Position numbers and translations under genes: made by a program. This document shows, piece after piece, positions 23,817 through 31,715 of a DNA stretch of 64,000 bases. The notes beneath the pieces were generated by a model, which saw nothing but the letters and a program-made list of their open reading frames with translations, had not been told where the DNA came from and made no database searches. The stretch's first letter is position 1. The number at the start of each line of letters is the position of its first letter. This DNA comes from Nesterenkonia lutea (GTDB lineage: Bacteria; Actinomycetota; Actinomycetes; Actinomycetales; Micrococcaceae). The stretch spans positions 930,001 to 994,000 of the forward strand of contig NZ_JADBED010000001.1 of NCBI RefSeq assembly GCF_014873955.1, read 5' to 3'.

Positions 23817-23950
23817 ACGGCGCGAGATCCATGAGCGCGGTGACTGAGATGACTGCCATGACCGACATGACTGTCATAACCGACATGGCCGACATGACTG
23901 CCATGGGCGGCGTGGCCCGCCTGGATGCCGGAGGGGAGGCCCGTGCCTGA
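23813..23950 (+). CDS. Possible 45-residue Met-Thr repeat peptide
   Basis: A short frame begins with GTG overlapping the lepB stop (GTGA) and ends eight bases inside rnhB. It encodes a 45-residue peptide whose centre is a repeat of three residues (Ala/Asp/Glu/Val, Met, Thr). It has the spacing of a coupled operon gene but matches nothing I know. It may be translated merely to couple lepB to rnhB, or the frame may be accidental and created by the DNA repeat. Confidence 0.35.
   Translation: MNGARSMSAVTEMTAMTDMTVITDMADMTAMGGVARLDAGGEARA
23837..23908. repeat. Degenerate 9-base tandem repeat, 8 units
   Basis: Eight units of pattern GNN-ATG-ACY, for example GCCATGACC and GACATGACT, lie in the gap between the second signal peptidase gene and rnhB. 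Third bases and some first bases vary while the central ATG is nearly constant. Confidence 0.75.
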
Positions 23951-24611
23951 GAACGCCACCCTGCTGCCGGAGCTGGCCATCGCCGCCCGTCGCGGGGTCC
24001 GCTACATCGCGGGGGTCGACGAGGTCGGCCGCGGAGCGCTGGCGGGTCCGGTGAGCATCGGCGTGGTGGTGCTTGATCTGGCCCACCCGGTCTTCGCCCA
24101 GACGCCAGAGTCCACCGGCGTCTGCACACAGCTCGACGGCGTGCGCGATTCCAAGCTGCTGACCCCTGCCGCGCGCGGACGCTGGCACCCGCGGATCTGC
24201 GAACATGCCGCCGCCTACAGCGTGCAGCACCGTCAGCCCCGCGAGATCGATGCGCTGGGGATCAACGGCGCTCTGCGGGCCGCAGGACTGGCCGGGCTCA
24301 ACGCCGTGGAGGTGCAGCTCGGCAGGTCCCTGGACGCCGTGATCCTCGACGGTTCCCATGACTGGCTCACCCACGGGGCCTCCGCGCGGATCCAGACCAT
24401 GGTCAAGGCAGACATCAAGGCGCTCTCGGTGGCCTGCGCCTCGGTGCTGGCGAAGGTGGAACGAGATCGACTCATGGAGCACCTCGCCGTGGATCACCCC
24501 GGCTACGGGTGGAACTCCAACCGCGGCTACGGCTCGCAGGGTCACCGGACCGCACTGGCTGAGCTCGGTGTCACTGACCAGCACCGCCTGAGCTGGAACC
24601 TCGGCGTCTGA
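23943..24611 (+). CDS. rnhB: Ribonuclease HII
   Basis: Endonuclease that cuts the RNA part of RNA-DNA hybrids and single misplaced ribonucleotides. Catalytic acids are visible in IAGVDEVGRGALAGPV (Asp-Glu) and in the later ILDGSHDW, plus KADIKALSVACASVLAKVERD. GTG 23943 is chosen since GGAGGGGAGG lies just before it; an ATG six codons upstream is possible. The length is 222. A short insertion around residues 50-65 is typical of actinobacterial enzymes. The usual DUF2469 gene after rnhB is missing: only 143 bases separate it from yraN. Confidence 0.95.
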   Translation: MPENATLLPELAIAARRGVRYIAGVDEVGRGALAGPVSIGVVVLDLAHPVFAQTPESTGVCTQLDGVRDSKLLTPAARGRWHPRICEHAAAYSVQHRQPREIDALGINGALRAAGLAGLNAVEVQLGRSLDAVILDGSHDWLTHGASARIQTMVKADIKALSVACASVLAKVERDRLMEHLAVDHPGYGWNSNRGYGSQGHRTALAELGVTDQHRLSWNLGV

Positions 24612-24754
24612 GCCGCCCACGGGTTCGCCTGGCTCCGAGTTTTCCCCAGCCGGCCCGGCGCCCTCCTCCCTGCGCTTCCCATGCACAGACGCAGTGCGCG
24701 CGACGCGGCTTGCCACAGCGGTGAGGATGCTGGTGCTCCAGGAGAGGAGCGCCG

Positions 24755-25135
24755 ATGCGAGCCAAGGACGTCACCGGTCGGGTGGGCGAGGAGATCGCCG
24801 CCGAGTATCTCAGCGAGCAGGGCCATGTGATTCTTCAGCGCCGCTGGCGGACCGCGCGCGGTGAGATCGATCTGATCACCCGCGACGGCGAGCAGCTGGT
24901 GGCGGTGGAGGTCAAGACTCGTCGGGGAACCGGCTACGGCCACCCCTTCGAAGCGGTGGATCCGCGCAAACTCGGGAGGCTGCACCGGCTCCTGCTGGAG
25001 TACTGCGCCGCGGAACGCTGCCTGCACGCCCCTCGGCGGGTGGACGTGGTCGCGGTGCTGCTGAGCAGCGCCGGAGCGCCGCACGCGCACCAACACCTCG
25101 TGCGCGGACTGGAGCACCTCAAGGACGTGCGCTGA
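24755..25135 (+). CDS. yraN: YraN (UPF0102) nuclease-like protein
   Basis: A 126-residue protein of the UPF0102 family, which has a restriction-endonuclease-like fold. The fold signature is seen in GEIDLITRDGEQLVAVEVKTR, split around the D-ExK core, with GRVGEEIAAEYL at the N-terminus. Molecular role is not settled. AGGAGAGGAG precedes ATG. The stop overlaps the comM start as TGATG. Order yraN-comM-dprA is conserved in actinobacteria. Confidence 0.92.
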   Translation: MRAKDVTGRVGEEIAAEYLSEQGHVILQRRWRTARGEIDLITRDGEQLVAVEVKTRRGTGYGHPFEAVDPRKLGRLHRLLLEYCAAERCLHAPRRVDVVAVLLSSAGAPHAHQHLVRGLEHLKDVR

Positions 25136-26724
25136 TGGGGATGGGCAGGTCTCGGGGCGTGGTCCTGGTCGGCATGGACGGACGCCTGATCGACGTGGAG
25201 GCCGACATCGGCCAGTCTCTGCCGGCCTTCATCCTGCTGGGTCTGCCGGACGCCTCGCTGCGGGAGAGCCAGGACCGCATCCGGTCTGCAGCCAAGAACA
25301 GCGGAATCGAGCTGCCAGCGCGTCGGCTCACCGTCAACCTGTTGCCGGCATCGCTGCCCAAATCCGGGTCCGTGCTGGATCTCGCCATTCTGATGAGCGC
25401 CTGGGCCGCCGACGGCAAGGTGTCGGGCACCGAGAAGGTCGTCTTCCTCGCGGAACTGGGCCTGGACGGCAGACTCCGCCCGGTGCGCGGGGTGCTGCCC
25501 GCCGTGGCCGCCGTGCACGCCGCCGGAGCAGAGACTGTGGTCGTGGCCGAGCAGAACGCCCAGGAGGCCGCGCTGGTGCCGGGCATGACGGTCCTCTCTG
25601 CGAGACACGTGACCCAGGTGGCGGCCGCCTATGCGATCGGGGACCTGCAGACGAAGATGCGCGAGGCGCCCGGCCTCGACCGCTGGTCCATGGCCGCGGA
25701 CAGCACGAGTCCTGCCTCCGCGGCAGATCCCCGGGACGAGGGCTCGCGCGATTCCGGCGGCGGGGCTCCAGACCTCGCGGAGGTGCGCGGTCAGCAGGAG
25801 GCGAGGTTCGCACTGGAGCTGGCCGCTGCGGGTGGACATCATCTGCTGCTGATCGGGGCGCCTGGAGCGGGCAAGACCATGCTCGCGGAGCGGATGGCGG
25901 GCATCCTGCCCCCGTTGGACGACCAGGCGGCGATGGAGGCCACCGCCATCGAGTCCATCTCTGCGGAGCCCCGGGCGGTGACCCGCCTGCGCCGGACCCC
26001 GCCGTTCCAGGCGCCGCATCACAGTGCGTCGATGGCGGCCATCGTCGGGGGAGGAGCGCGGATCGCTCGCCCGGGTGCGGCCACACGTGCCCATCAGGGG
26101 GTGCTGTTCCTCGATGAGGCTCCCGAGTTCCCGCGGCACGCGCTGGACGCCCTGCGCCAGCCGCTGGAGACCGGGCAGATCTCTCTGCACCGCGCGGCGG
26201 GCAGTGTCACCTACCCTGCGCGCTTCCAGCTGGTGCTGGCAGCGAACCCCTGTCCCTGCGGGCTGAACGTCGGGTCGGGGAGCCGCTGTCGATGCTCGGT
26301 GGCTCAGCGGCGCAGCTACATGGCCCGGCTCTCGGGACCGCTGCTGGACCGGATCGATCTGCAGATCCAGGTGGATCGCCCGCGTTCTGCCGCAGACGCG
26401 CTGGGACCTCCCGGGGAGTCATCCGCCCAGGTGCGCTCACGGGTGCTCGCGGCCCGCGAGGTTCAGGGACAGCGTCTGGCGCCCTGGGGGCTCAGCACCA
26501 ACTCACAGGCATCGATGCAGCTGCTCACCGGTGAGCTGCGCCTGTCCGGACGTGCCACGGCCCATATCGATGCGGCACTGGACCGGGCGGCCATCTCACT
26601 GCGCGGCTACGTGCGGGTCCTCCGCCTCGCCTGGACCATCGCCGATGTCTTGACCTCCGCGGAGCCCGGCCCGGACGAGGTCGACGTCGCGCTGCAGCTC
26701 CGGCAGAACGCAGACCGGCGCTGA
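25135..26724 (+). CDS. comM: ComM/YifB family AAA+ ATPase
   Basis: Hexameric AAA+ protein of the magnesium-chelatase-like YifB/ComM family; in Vibrio ComM drives branch migration during natural transformation. The 529 residues have an N-terminal Lon-type domain (GLPDASLRESQDRIR), Walker A GAPGAGKTMLAERMAGILPP, Walker B LFLDEAPEF, a zinc-like NPCPCG motif and the C-terminal lid with SGRATAHIDAALDRAA. It starts within the yraN stop codon and lies ahead of dprA, so the three are probably one transcript tied to DNA uptake or recombination. Confidence 0.94.
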   Translation: MGMGRSRGVVLVGMDGRLIDVEADIGQSLPAFILLGLPDASLRESQDRIRSAAKNSGIELPARRLTVNLLPASLPKSGSVLDLAILMSAWAADGKVSGTEKVVFLAELGLDGRLRPVRGVLPAVAAVHAAGAETVVVAEQNAQEAALVPGMTVLSARHVTQVAAAYAIGDLQTKMREAPGLDRWSMAADSTSPASAADPRDEGSRDSGGGAPDLAEVRGQQEARFALELAAAGGHHLLLIGAPGAGKTMLAERMAGILPPLDDQAAMEATAIESISAEPRAVTRLRRTPPFQAPHHSASMAAIVGGGARIARPGAATRAHQGVLFLDEAPEFPRHALDALRQPLETGQISLHRAAGSVTYPARFQLVLAANPCPCGLNVGSGSRCRCSVAQRRSYMARLSGPLLDRIDLQIQVDRPRSAADALGPPGESSAQVRSRVLAAREVQGQRLAPWGLSTNSQASMQLLTGELRLSGRATAHIDAALDRAAISLRGYVRVLRLAWTIADVLTSAEPGPDEVDVALQLRQNADRR

Positions 26725-26774
26725 ACCGCCGGCGCCGAATCCGGATGTCACACCCAGATGAACCGAGGAGACCC

Positions 26775-28127
26775 ATGACGCAGAAGGACAGCATTCCCCG
26801 GGCTGCACAGGCCGTGCCCGAGCTTCGAAGGATTCGCGCTGAGCTCTCCCGGCTCATCGAGCCCGGTGACCTGCTGGCCGGCGTCGCTGTCGAGCTCCTG
26901 GGCGCAGAGGTGCTGCATGACCTGATCACCTCGGATCGCGTGCTCTCCCGGCGGCAGGGCGCCGAACTGGCCGCATCTGCGGCATCGGCCGGCCTGGGGC
27001 CGCGGCAGCAGTCTCTGGCGGCCGGGCTTCAGCGGTGGCGGACCAGGCGGGACCAGCTGCACGGCCAGCGGGACATCGACGCCATGGCGAGATTCTCCGG
27101 AGGCATCCTGATCCCCGAGGACCCGGACTGGCCGGCCCAGCTTCGGGACCTCGGGCCCGCCTCGCCCGTCGCCCTGTGGTTCCGGGCCGGGGAGGGACTC
27201 TCCGATCGGGAGCGCCTCGACCGGCTGCCGACGTTCACCCGTGCCGCGGCCATCGTCGGCTCGCGGGAGATCACCGACTATGGCATCCGCATCACGGCCG
27301 AACTCACCGAGGAGCTGGTGCAGGCGGGCCTGTGTCTGATCTCGGGAGGCGCCTATGGGGTCGATGCGGCGGCACATCGGGCGGCCCTGCGGAGCGCCGC
27401 AGAACGCCGTGCGGAGTCAAGTGGCGGTCATGCGCTCAGTCAGCCCCACAGGCCGACGCCCACGATCGCGGTGCTTGCCGGTGGACTGGACCGGCTCTAC
27501 CCGGCGGGCAACGAGGGTCTGCTCCAGGAGGTCTCTGCCGCCGGCATGCTGCTCAGTGAGATGGCACCCGGTTCGGCCCCCACCCGGCACCGGTTCCTCC
27601 AGCGCAATCGCCTGATCGCGGCCCTGGGCATGATCACCGTGGTCACCGAGGCGCGCTGGCGCAGCGGGGCACAGTCCACCGCGCACCACGCGCTGACGCT
27701 CGGCCGGCCGGTCGGAGTGGTCCCAGGCAGCGTGTTCTCAGCCTCCTCCTCGGGCTGCCACCGCCTGCTGAAGGAGACGCCGGCGCAGGTCGTGACAGAT
27801 GCGGCCGATGTCCTGGCACTCGCGGGGGGCCTGGCCTCCGTGGAGCCGGCGGCTCACCCCGTGCTTCCGATGGACGTCGCGAAGGCGCCGGGGAGAGGCC
27901 ACCCGCAGGACGGACTCACCGAGGCGCAGCGGCTGCTCTATGACGCCCTTCCCGTGCACGGGCTGAGCAGTCCGGCCAAGCTCTCCGGAGTGGCCGGGCT
28001 GCCGCTGCCCAAAGTCCTGGCCGAACTCAGCAGGCTCCAGCGCTCCGGCCGGGCCCGCACCGTCAACGGGCAGTGGGGACGGGCACCAGCGGCGCGGAGC
28101 CGCCCGGGCCTGCCGACTCCGTCGTAG
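26775..28127 (+). CDS. dprA: DNA processing protein DprA
   Basis: Single-strand DNA-binding protein that loads RecA in transformation; widely kept also in non-competent species. The Rossmann fold shows AAAIVGSREITDYG, LISGGAYGVDAAAHRAAL, IAVLAGGLDRLYP and RHRFLQRNRLIAAL, with the winged-helix DprA C-terminus after residue 370. ATG 26775 is chosen over an ATG 10 codons upstream because GAGGAG sits at correct spacing. The length, 450, is at the upper end for the family owing to an insert (about 220-240) and a Pro/Arg-rich tail. Confidence 0.95.
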   Translation: MTQKDSIPRAAQAVPELRRIRAELSRLIEPGDLLAGVAVELLGAEVLHDLITSDRVLSRRQGAELAASAASAGLGPRQQSLAAGLQRWRTRRDQLHGQRDIDAMARFSGGILIPEDPDWPAQLRDLGPASPVALWFRAGEGLSDRERLDRLPTFTRAAAIVGSREITDYGIRITAELTEELVQAGLCLISGGAYGVDAAAHRAALRSAAERRAESSGGHALSQPHRPTPTIAVLAGGLDRLYPAGNEGLLQEVSAAGMLLSEMAPGSAPTRHRFLQRNRLIAALGMITVVTEARWRSGAQSTAHHALTLGRPVGVVPGSVFSASSSGCHRLLKETPAQVVTDAADVLALAGGLASVEPAAHPVLPMDVAKAPGRGHPQDGLTEAQRLLYDALPVHGLSSPAKLSGVAGLPLPKVLAELSRLQRSGRARTVNGQWGRAPAARSRPGLPTPS

Positions 28128-28136
28128 ACTGCGGCC

Positions 28137-29108
28137 ATGGAGATTCCGCCTGAGGACGTCGCGAGCACCGAGAAGGCGGCGCCGCCGCCGGCGGAGCCGA
28201 TCCTGATCACCTCCTTCCTCGCGCACCTGCGGCATGAGCGCGGTCTCTCCGCGCAGACCATTCGGGCTTATCGCAGCGACCTCCGCCAGCTCGACCAGCA
28301 GCGCGGACCGCTGGAGCACATCACGCTGACGGGGATACGGACCTGGCTGGGGGAGCTCCATCAGGCCGGCCTCTCCCGCAGCACCTTGAACCGCAAGACG
28401 GCCTCGGTGCGTGCCTTCACCGCTTGGGCGCACCGCCGTGGACATCTGAGCGAGGACCCGTCCGTCCGGCTGCGGACCGCAAGACGCAGCACGCACCTGC
28501 CCGATGTCCTGCAGCATCAGCACGTGGACCAGCTGACCGCCAGCCTGGCCCAGCAGGCCCGGGACTCGGCGCAGACCGAGGACCAGGATCCAGCGACGCA
28601 TGCGCTGCGGCTGCGAGACGCCGCCATGGTGGAGCTGCTCTACGCGACCGGGATGCGGGTATCGGAGCTCGCCGGCCTGGACCTGGCCTCCTTCGAGACG
28701 GGACGACGCATGGTCAGGCTGCTCGGCAAGGGCAACAAGGAGCGCATCGTGCCCTATGGAGTCCCCGCAGAGACTGCCCTGCGCCAGTGGTTGGAGCAGG
28801 GGCGGCCCCGCCTGGTCTCCGTACAGACCGGCCCCGCGTGCTTCCTGGGGCGCAGGGGGGCGCGGATCGACGTCAGGACCGTCCGCCGCGTCGTCGACCA
28901 GCAGCTGAGCCGCATGGGGACCACGGCGGCCAGAGGCCCGCATGCGCTGAGACACACCGCGGCCACGCACCTGCTGGAAGGTGGGGCTGATCTGCGCACG
29001 GTCCAGGAGCTGCTGGGACATGCCTCGCTGAGCACCACACAGCTCTACACACATGTCACCATCGACACGCTCCGCGACGCATACGGACAGGCCCATCCCC
29101 GCGCCTGA
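28137..29108 (+). CDS. xerC: Tyrosine recombinase XerC
   Basis: Site-specific recombinase that resolves chromosome dimers with XerD. The N-terminal SAM-like domain (FLAHLRHERGLSAQTIRAY) is followed by the catalytic domain with Arg in TGMRVSELAGLD, Lys in LLGKGNKERIVPYG, HALRHTAATHLLEGG, LLGHASLSTTQ and the tyrosine in QLYTHV. The length is 323. It follows dprA by nine bases. Being in a conserved housekeeping order, it is XerC rather than a phage or integron enzyme. Confidence 0.94.
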   Translation: MEIPPEDVASTEKAAPPPAEPILITSFLAHLRHERGLSAQTIRAYRSDLRQLDQQRGPLEHITLTGIRTWLGELHQAGLSRSTLNRKTASVRAFTAWAHRRGHLSEDPSVRLRTARRSTHLPDVLQHQHVDQLTASLAQQARDSAQTEDQDPATHALRLRDAAMVELLYATGMRVSELAGLDLASFETGRRMVRLLGKGNKERIVPYGVPAETALRQWLEQGRPRLVSVQTGPACFLGRRGARIDVRTVRRVVDQQLSRMGTTAARGPHALRHTAATHLLEGGADLRTVQELLGHASLSTTQLYTHVTIDTLRDAYGQAHPRA

Positions 29109-29128
29109 GCGTCGGAATCGCCGCGGAT

Positions 29129-29173
29129 CTGTTAACCTCGGTATTGTTGGACTTCGCACGGGACTGTTAACCT
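29129..29173. promoter_or_regulatory. Direct repeat CTGTTAACCT before the DUF3145 gene
   Basis: CTGTTAACCT occurs at 29129-29138 and again at 29164-29173, 35 bases apart, each holding the palindrome GTTAAC. The pair lies in the 149-base gap upstream of the DUF3145 gene, 85-130 bases before its start, and could be two binding sites for one regulator. A TTGGAC between the copies may be part of a promoter. Confidence 0.4.
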
Positions 29174-29257
29174 TGTGCAGAGATTCATCACCATCAGCCA
29201 TCTGGCTGCTGTCTGGTCGTAGGGGAAGACGTACCAACAGCACAGTGGAGGATGGAT

Positions 29258-29764
29258 ATGTCTGAAATTACGGCCCGAGGTGTGCTTCACATCCATTCGG
29301 CGCCTGCTGCGCTCTGCCCGCACGTCGAATGGGCGGTGTCCTCGGCAGTCGATTCCCGCGTGGACTTCACATGGCACCCTCAGCCCGCCGCGCCCGGGGA
29401 CTTCCGCGCCGAGCTCTCCTGGGAGGGCCCCGCCGGACTGGGCGCAACCCTTGCCTCGGCGCTGCGCGCCGTGAGCCACCTTCGTTTCGAGGTCACCGAG
29501 GACCCCTCACCCGGCTGTGACGGTGGGCGCTGGTCCCACACGCCTGAGCTCGGCATCTTCCACGCCACCACCGATGTCCACGGCAACATCGTCGTCTCCG
29601 AAGACCGCATCCGATACGCCTATGAGATGGGCGCCGGGGACCCTTCAGTGGTCTACCAGGAGCTGTCTCTGGCCCTGGGCGAGGCCTGGGACGAGGAGCT
29701 CGAATCCTTCCGCCACGCAGCCGAGGGCGCCCCGGTGCGCTGGCTCCATCAGGTGGTCGGCTGA
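29258..29764 (+). CDS. DUF3145 family protein
   Basis: A 168-residue protein of an actinobacterial family with unknown function. It begins MSEITARGVLHIHSAPAAL and has conserved HVEWAVSSA and GRWSHTPELGIFHA segments; composition is acidic and soluble, without membrane helices. ATG 29258 is chosen because GGAGG is at proper spacing; an ATG two codons earlier would overlap that site. The gene stands alone between xerC and the converging fab cluster, with its own upstream repeat and a strong terminator. Confidence 0.9.
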   Translation: MSEITARGVLHIHSAPAALCPHVEWAVSSAVDSRVDFTWHPQPAAPGDFRAELSWEGPAGLGATLASALRAVSHLRFEVTEDPSPGCDGGRWSHTPELGIFHATTDVHGNIVVSEDRIRYAYEMGAGDPSVVYQELSLALGEAWDEELESFRHAAEGAPVRWLHQVVG

Positions 29765-29897
29765 CGCCGGTGCTGACGAGCAGGCGGCGACCTCCATCGC
29801 ACCCTGGCGCGTCACCCTGAGCCGACACAAGACTTGCCGCACAGAGCCCTGAGTCAGGGCCATCGCTTCCCAGCCGCGGCAGCTTCCTCGTGAAGCA

Positions 29898-29948
29898 GAG
29901 AAGACCCCCGCGGGGGATCCGTCCAGGATCCTCCACGGGGGTCTTCTC
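29898..29948. terminator. Bidirectional terminator between DUF3145 gene and fabF
   Basis: A perfect 13-base inverted repeat (29898-29910 with 29936-29948, GAGAAGACCCCCG and its complement) encloses a second stem of two GGATCC elements (29915-29920 and 29926-29931). Flanking sequence is T-rich on both sides in part. It lies where two converging transcripts meet, so it likely works in both directions. Confidence 0.75.
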
Positions 29949-29961
29949 GTCTCTGTCCCGC

Positions 29962-31221
29962 TCAGTAGCTGCGGAAAGCGGCCACGGCGTTGTGGCCGCC
30001 GAAGCCGAAGGAGTTGCACAGCGCGACCTGCTGCTCGTCACCGAGATCACGGGGCGTGCCCGTGACCACATCCAGCGGCATCTCCGGATCCTGGTTGTCC
30101 AGGTTGATGGTCACCGGGGCGCGGCGCTCGTGCAGCGCCTTGACGGTGAACACCGATTCCACCGCGCCGGCGGCGCCGAGCAGGTGTCCGGTCTGGGACT
30201 TCGTCGCGGAGATGCAGATGTTCTCGAGGTGATCGCCGAAGACTGACTTCAAGGCGTAGTACTCGGGCTTGTCACCGACGGGAGTGGACGTGGCATGGGC
30301 ATTGACATGGGTCACCTCGCTCAGCTCCGCCCCGGCGGAGTCCAGCGCCCGGCGCAGGGCCCTGGAGGCTCCCAGGGCCTCCGGATCCGGAGCGGTGATG
30401 TGGTGGGCATCGGAGGTGACGGCTGAGCCCGCGAGCTCGGCATAGATCGTTGCTCCGCGGGCCTTGGCGTGCTCCTCGGTCTCCACGACCAGGGCACCGG
30501 CACCCTCGCCCATGACGAAGCCGTCGCGGTCTCGGTCATAGGGACGTGAGGCTGCGGCTGGATCGTCATTGCGCTTGGAGAGCGCCTGCAGAGAGCTGAA
30601 GGCGGCCATGGGGAGCGGGTGGATGGCGGCCTCGGTTCCACCGGCGAGGACGACGTCGACGTCCCCCTTGCGCAGCATCTCCAGAGCCAGATCGAGTGCT
30701 TCCACTCCCGAGGCGCACGCCGAGACGACCGTGCGCGCCCCGCCTTGGGCGCCGAGGTCAAGACTGATGGCGCCCGCTGCGCCGTTGGGCATGAGCATGG
30801 GCACCGTCATCGGCATCACTCGGCGAGGCCCGCGCTCGCGCAGGGTGTCCCAGCTGTCCAGCAGGGTCCATACGCCGCCGATTCCGGTGGCGAAGGACAC
30901 GGCGACGCGCTCTGGGTCCAGGTCATAGTCCTCATCCCCGGGGCGCGAGAGGCCCGCGTCGGCCCAGGCCTGCCGCGCGGCGACCATGCCCAGCTGGGTG
31001 GATCGATCCATCCGCCGGGTCTCGGGCTTGGACAGCACCTCGGCGGGCTCGACCGAGACCTCCCCGGCGAAGGTCACCGGCAACTGGTACTTCTCGACCC
31101 AGTCGTGTTCCAAGGTCTTGGCTCCGGCGGTGCCGGCGAGGGCGTTCGTCCACGAGGTCTGCACGTCGCCGCCAATGGGAGTGGTGGCGCCGAGACCGGT
31201 GATGACAAGACGACGGGTCAT
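29962..31221 (-). CDS. fabF: 3-oxoacyl-ACP synthase II
   Basis: Elongating condensing enzyme of type II fatty acid synthesis. The triad is visible: Cys in SACASGVEA, His in NAHATSTPVGD and His in KSQTGHLLGAAG; the C-terminal CNSFGFGGHNA gate is present. The length of 419 is normal. It is last in the minus-strand cluster fasR-fabD-fabH-acpP-fabF, 146 bases after acpP with hairpins between. This gene set, with a separate acpP, shows that the organism has a type II system in addition to whatever else is elsewhere. Confidence 0.96.
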   Translation of the reverse strand: MTRRLVITGLGATTPIGGDVQTSWTNALAGTAGAKTLEHDWVEKYQLPVTFAGEVSVEPAEVLSKPETRRMDRSTQLGMVAARQAWADAGLSRPGDEDYDLDPERVAVSFATGIGGVWTLLDSWDTLRERGPRRVMPMTVPMLMPNGAAGAISLDLGAQGGARTVVSACASGVEALDLALEMLRKGDVDVVLAGGTEAAIHPLPMAAFSSLQALSKRNDDPAAASRPYDRDRDGFVMGEGAGALVVETEEHAKARGATIYAELAGSAVTSDAHHITAPDPEALGASRALRRALDSAGAELSEVTHVNAHATSTPVGDKPEYYALKSVFGDHLENICISATKSQTGHLLGAAGAVESVFTVKALHERRAPVTINLDNQDPEMPLDVVTGTPRDLGDEQQVALCNSFGFGGHNAVAAFRSY

Positions 31222-31313
31222 GGATCTACCTCAATGAGAGTGGGAGAGCAGGATATCGGGGGAATGAAAGCGGGGGAGGGGTGCATGCCGTGCGGCCGCG
31301 GAGAGGGCTGTAT

Positions 31314-31366
31314 GGACGGGAGGGCCGCGGCGAGGCGCCGAGACCCTCCCGTCCAGTCAGGACTGG
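31314..31366 (-). promoter_or_regulatory. Stem-loops in the acpP-fabF gap
   Basis: Right after the acpP stop, read on the minus strand, a CCAGTC/GACTGG hairpin (31353-31366) overlaps the foot of a larger stem, GGACGGGAGGG (31314-31324) with its complement (31344-31354), whose loop can fold again. No T-run follows. Possible effect: protect the 3' end of acpP mRNA or reduce readthrough into fabF, so that carrier protein is made in excess. Confidence 0.5.
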
Positions 31367-31367
31367 A

Positions 31368-31613
31368 TCAGCCCTGCGCGTTGGCGATGAAGTCGACGGC
31401 GTCGCCCACCGTGGCGAGGTTCTTGACCTCTTCGTCGGGGATCTTCACGTCGAACTTCTCTTCAGCGTTGACCACGATGGTCATCATCGAGATCGAGTCG
31501 ATGTCCAGGTCCTCGGTGAAGGACTTGTCCGACTGGACCTCTTCCACCTCGAGTCCGGTCTCTTCGTTCACGATCTCTGCCAGGCCTGCGAGGATCTCGT
31601 TCTTGTCAGCCAT
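31368..31613 (-). CDS. acpP: Acyl carrier protein
   Basis: Carrier of growing acyl chains; 81 residues, acidic. The phosphopantetheine serine lies in DLDIDSISMM, with Ile where Leu is more common. Located between fabH and fabF. AAGGAGCCGC precedes ATG. The hairpins that follow it suggest differential expression within the operon. Confidence 0.96.
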   Translation of the reverse strand: MADKNEILAGLAEIVNEETGLEVEEVQSDKSFTEDLDIDSISMMTIVVNAEEKFDVKIPDEEVKNLATVGDAVDFIANAQG

Positions 31614-31715
31614 ATCAGCGGCTCCTTTTCATTGGGTTGATCTGCGTGCAGCGGGTCATGCTGAGCTCCTCGTGCGGATCTCAGGTTCAGCGGGGTCCTC
31701 AGGTGTGGCGTTCGG

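Noticed and set aside
28137..29108. Integrase of a mobile element
   Set aside because: The tyrosine recombinase sits in the standard dprA-xerC order and has XerC length; no attachment sites or phage genes are nearby.
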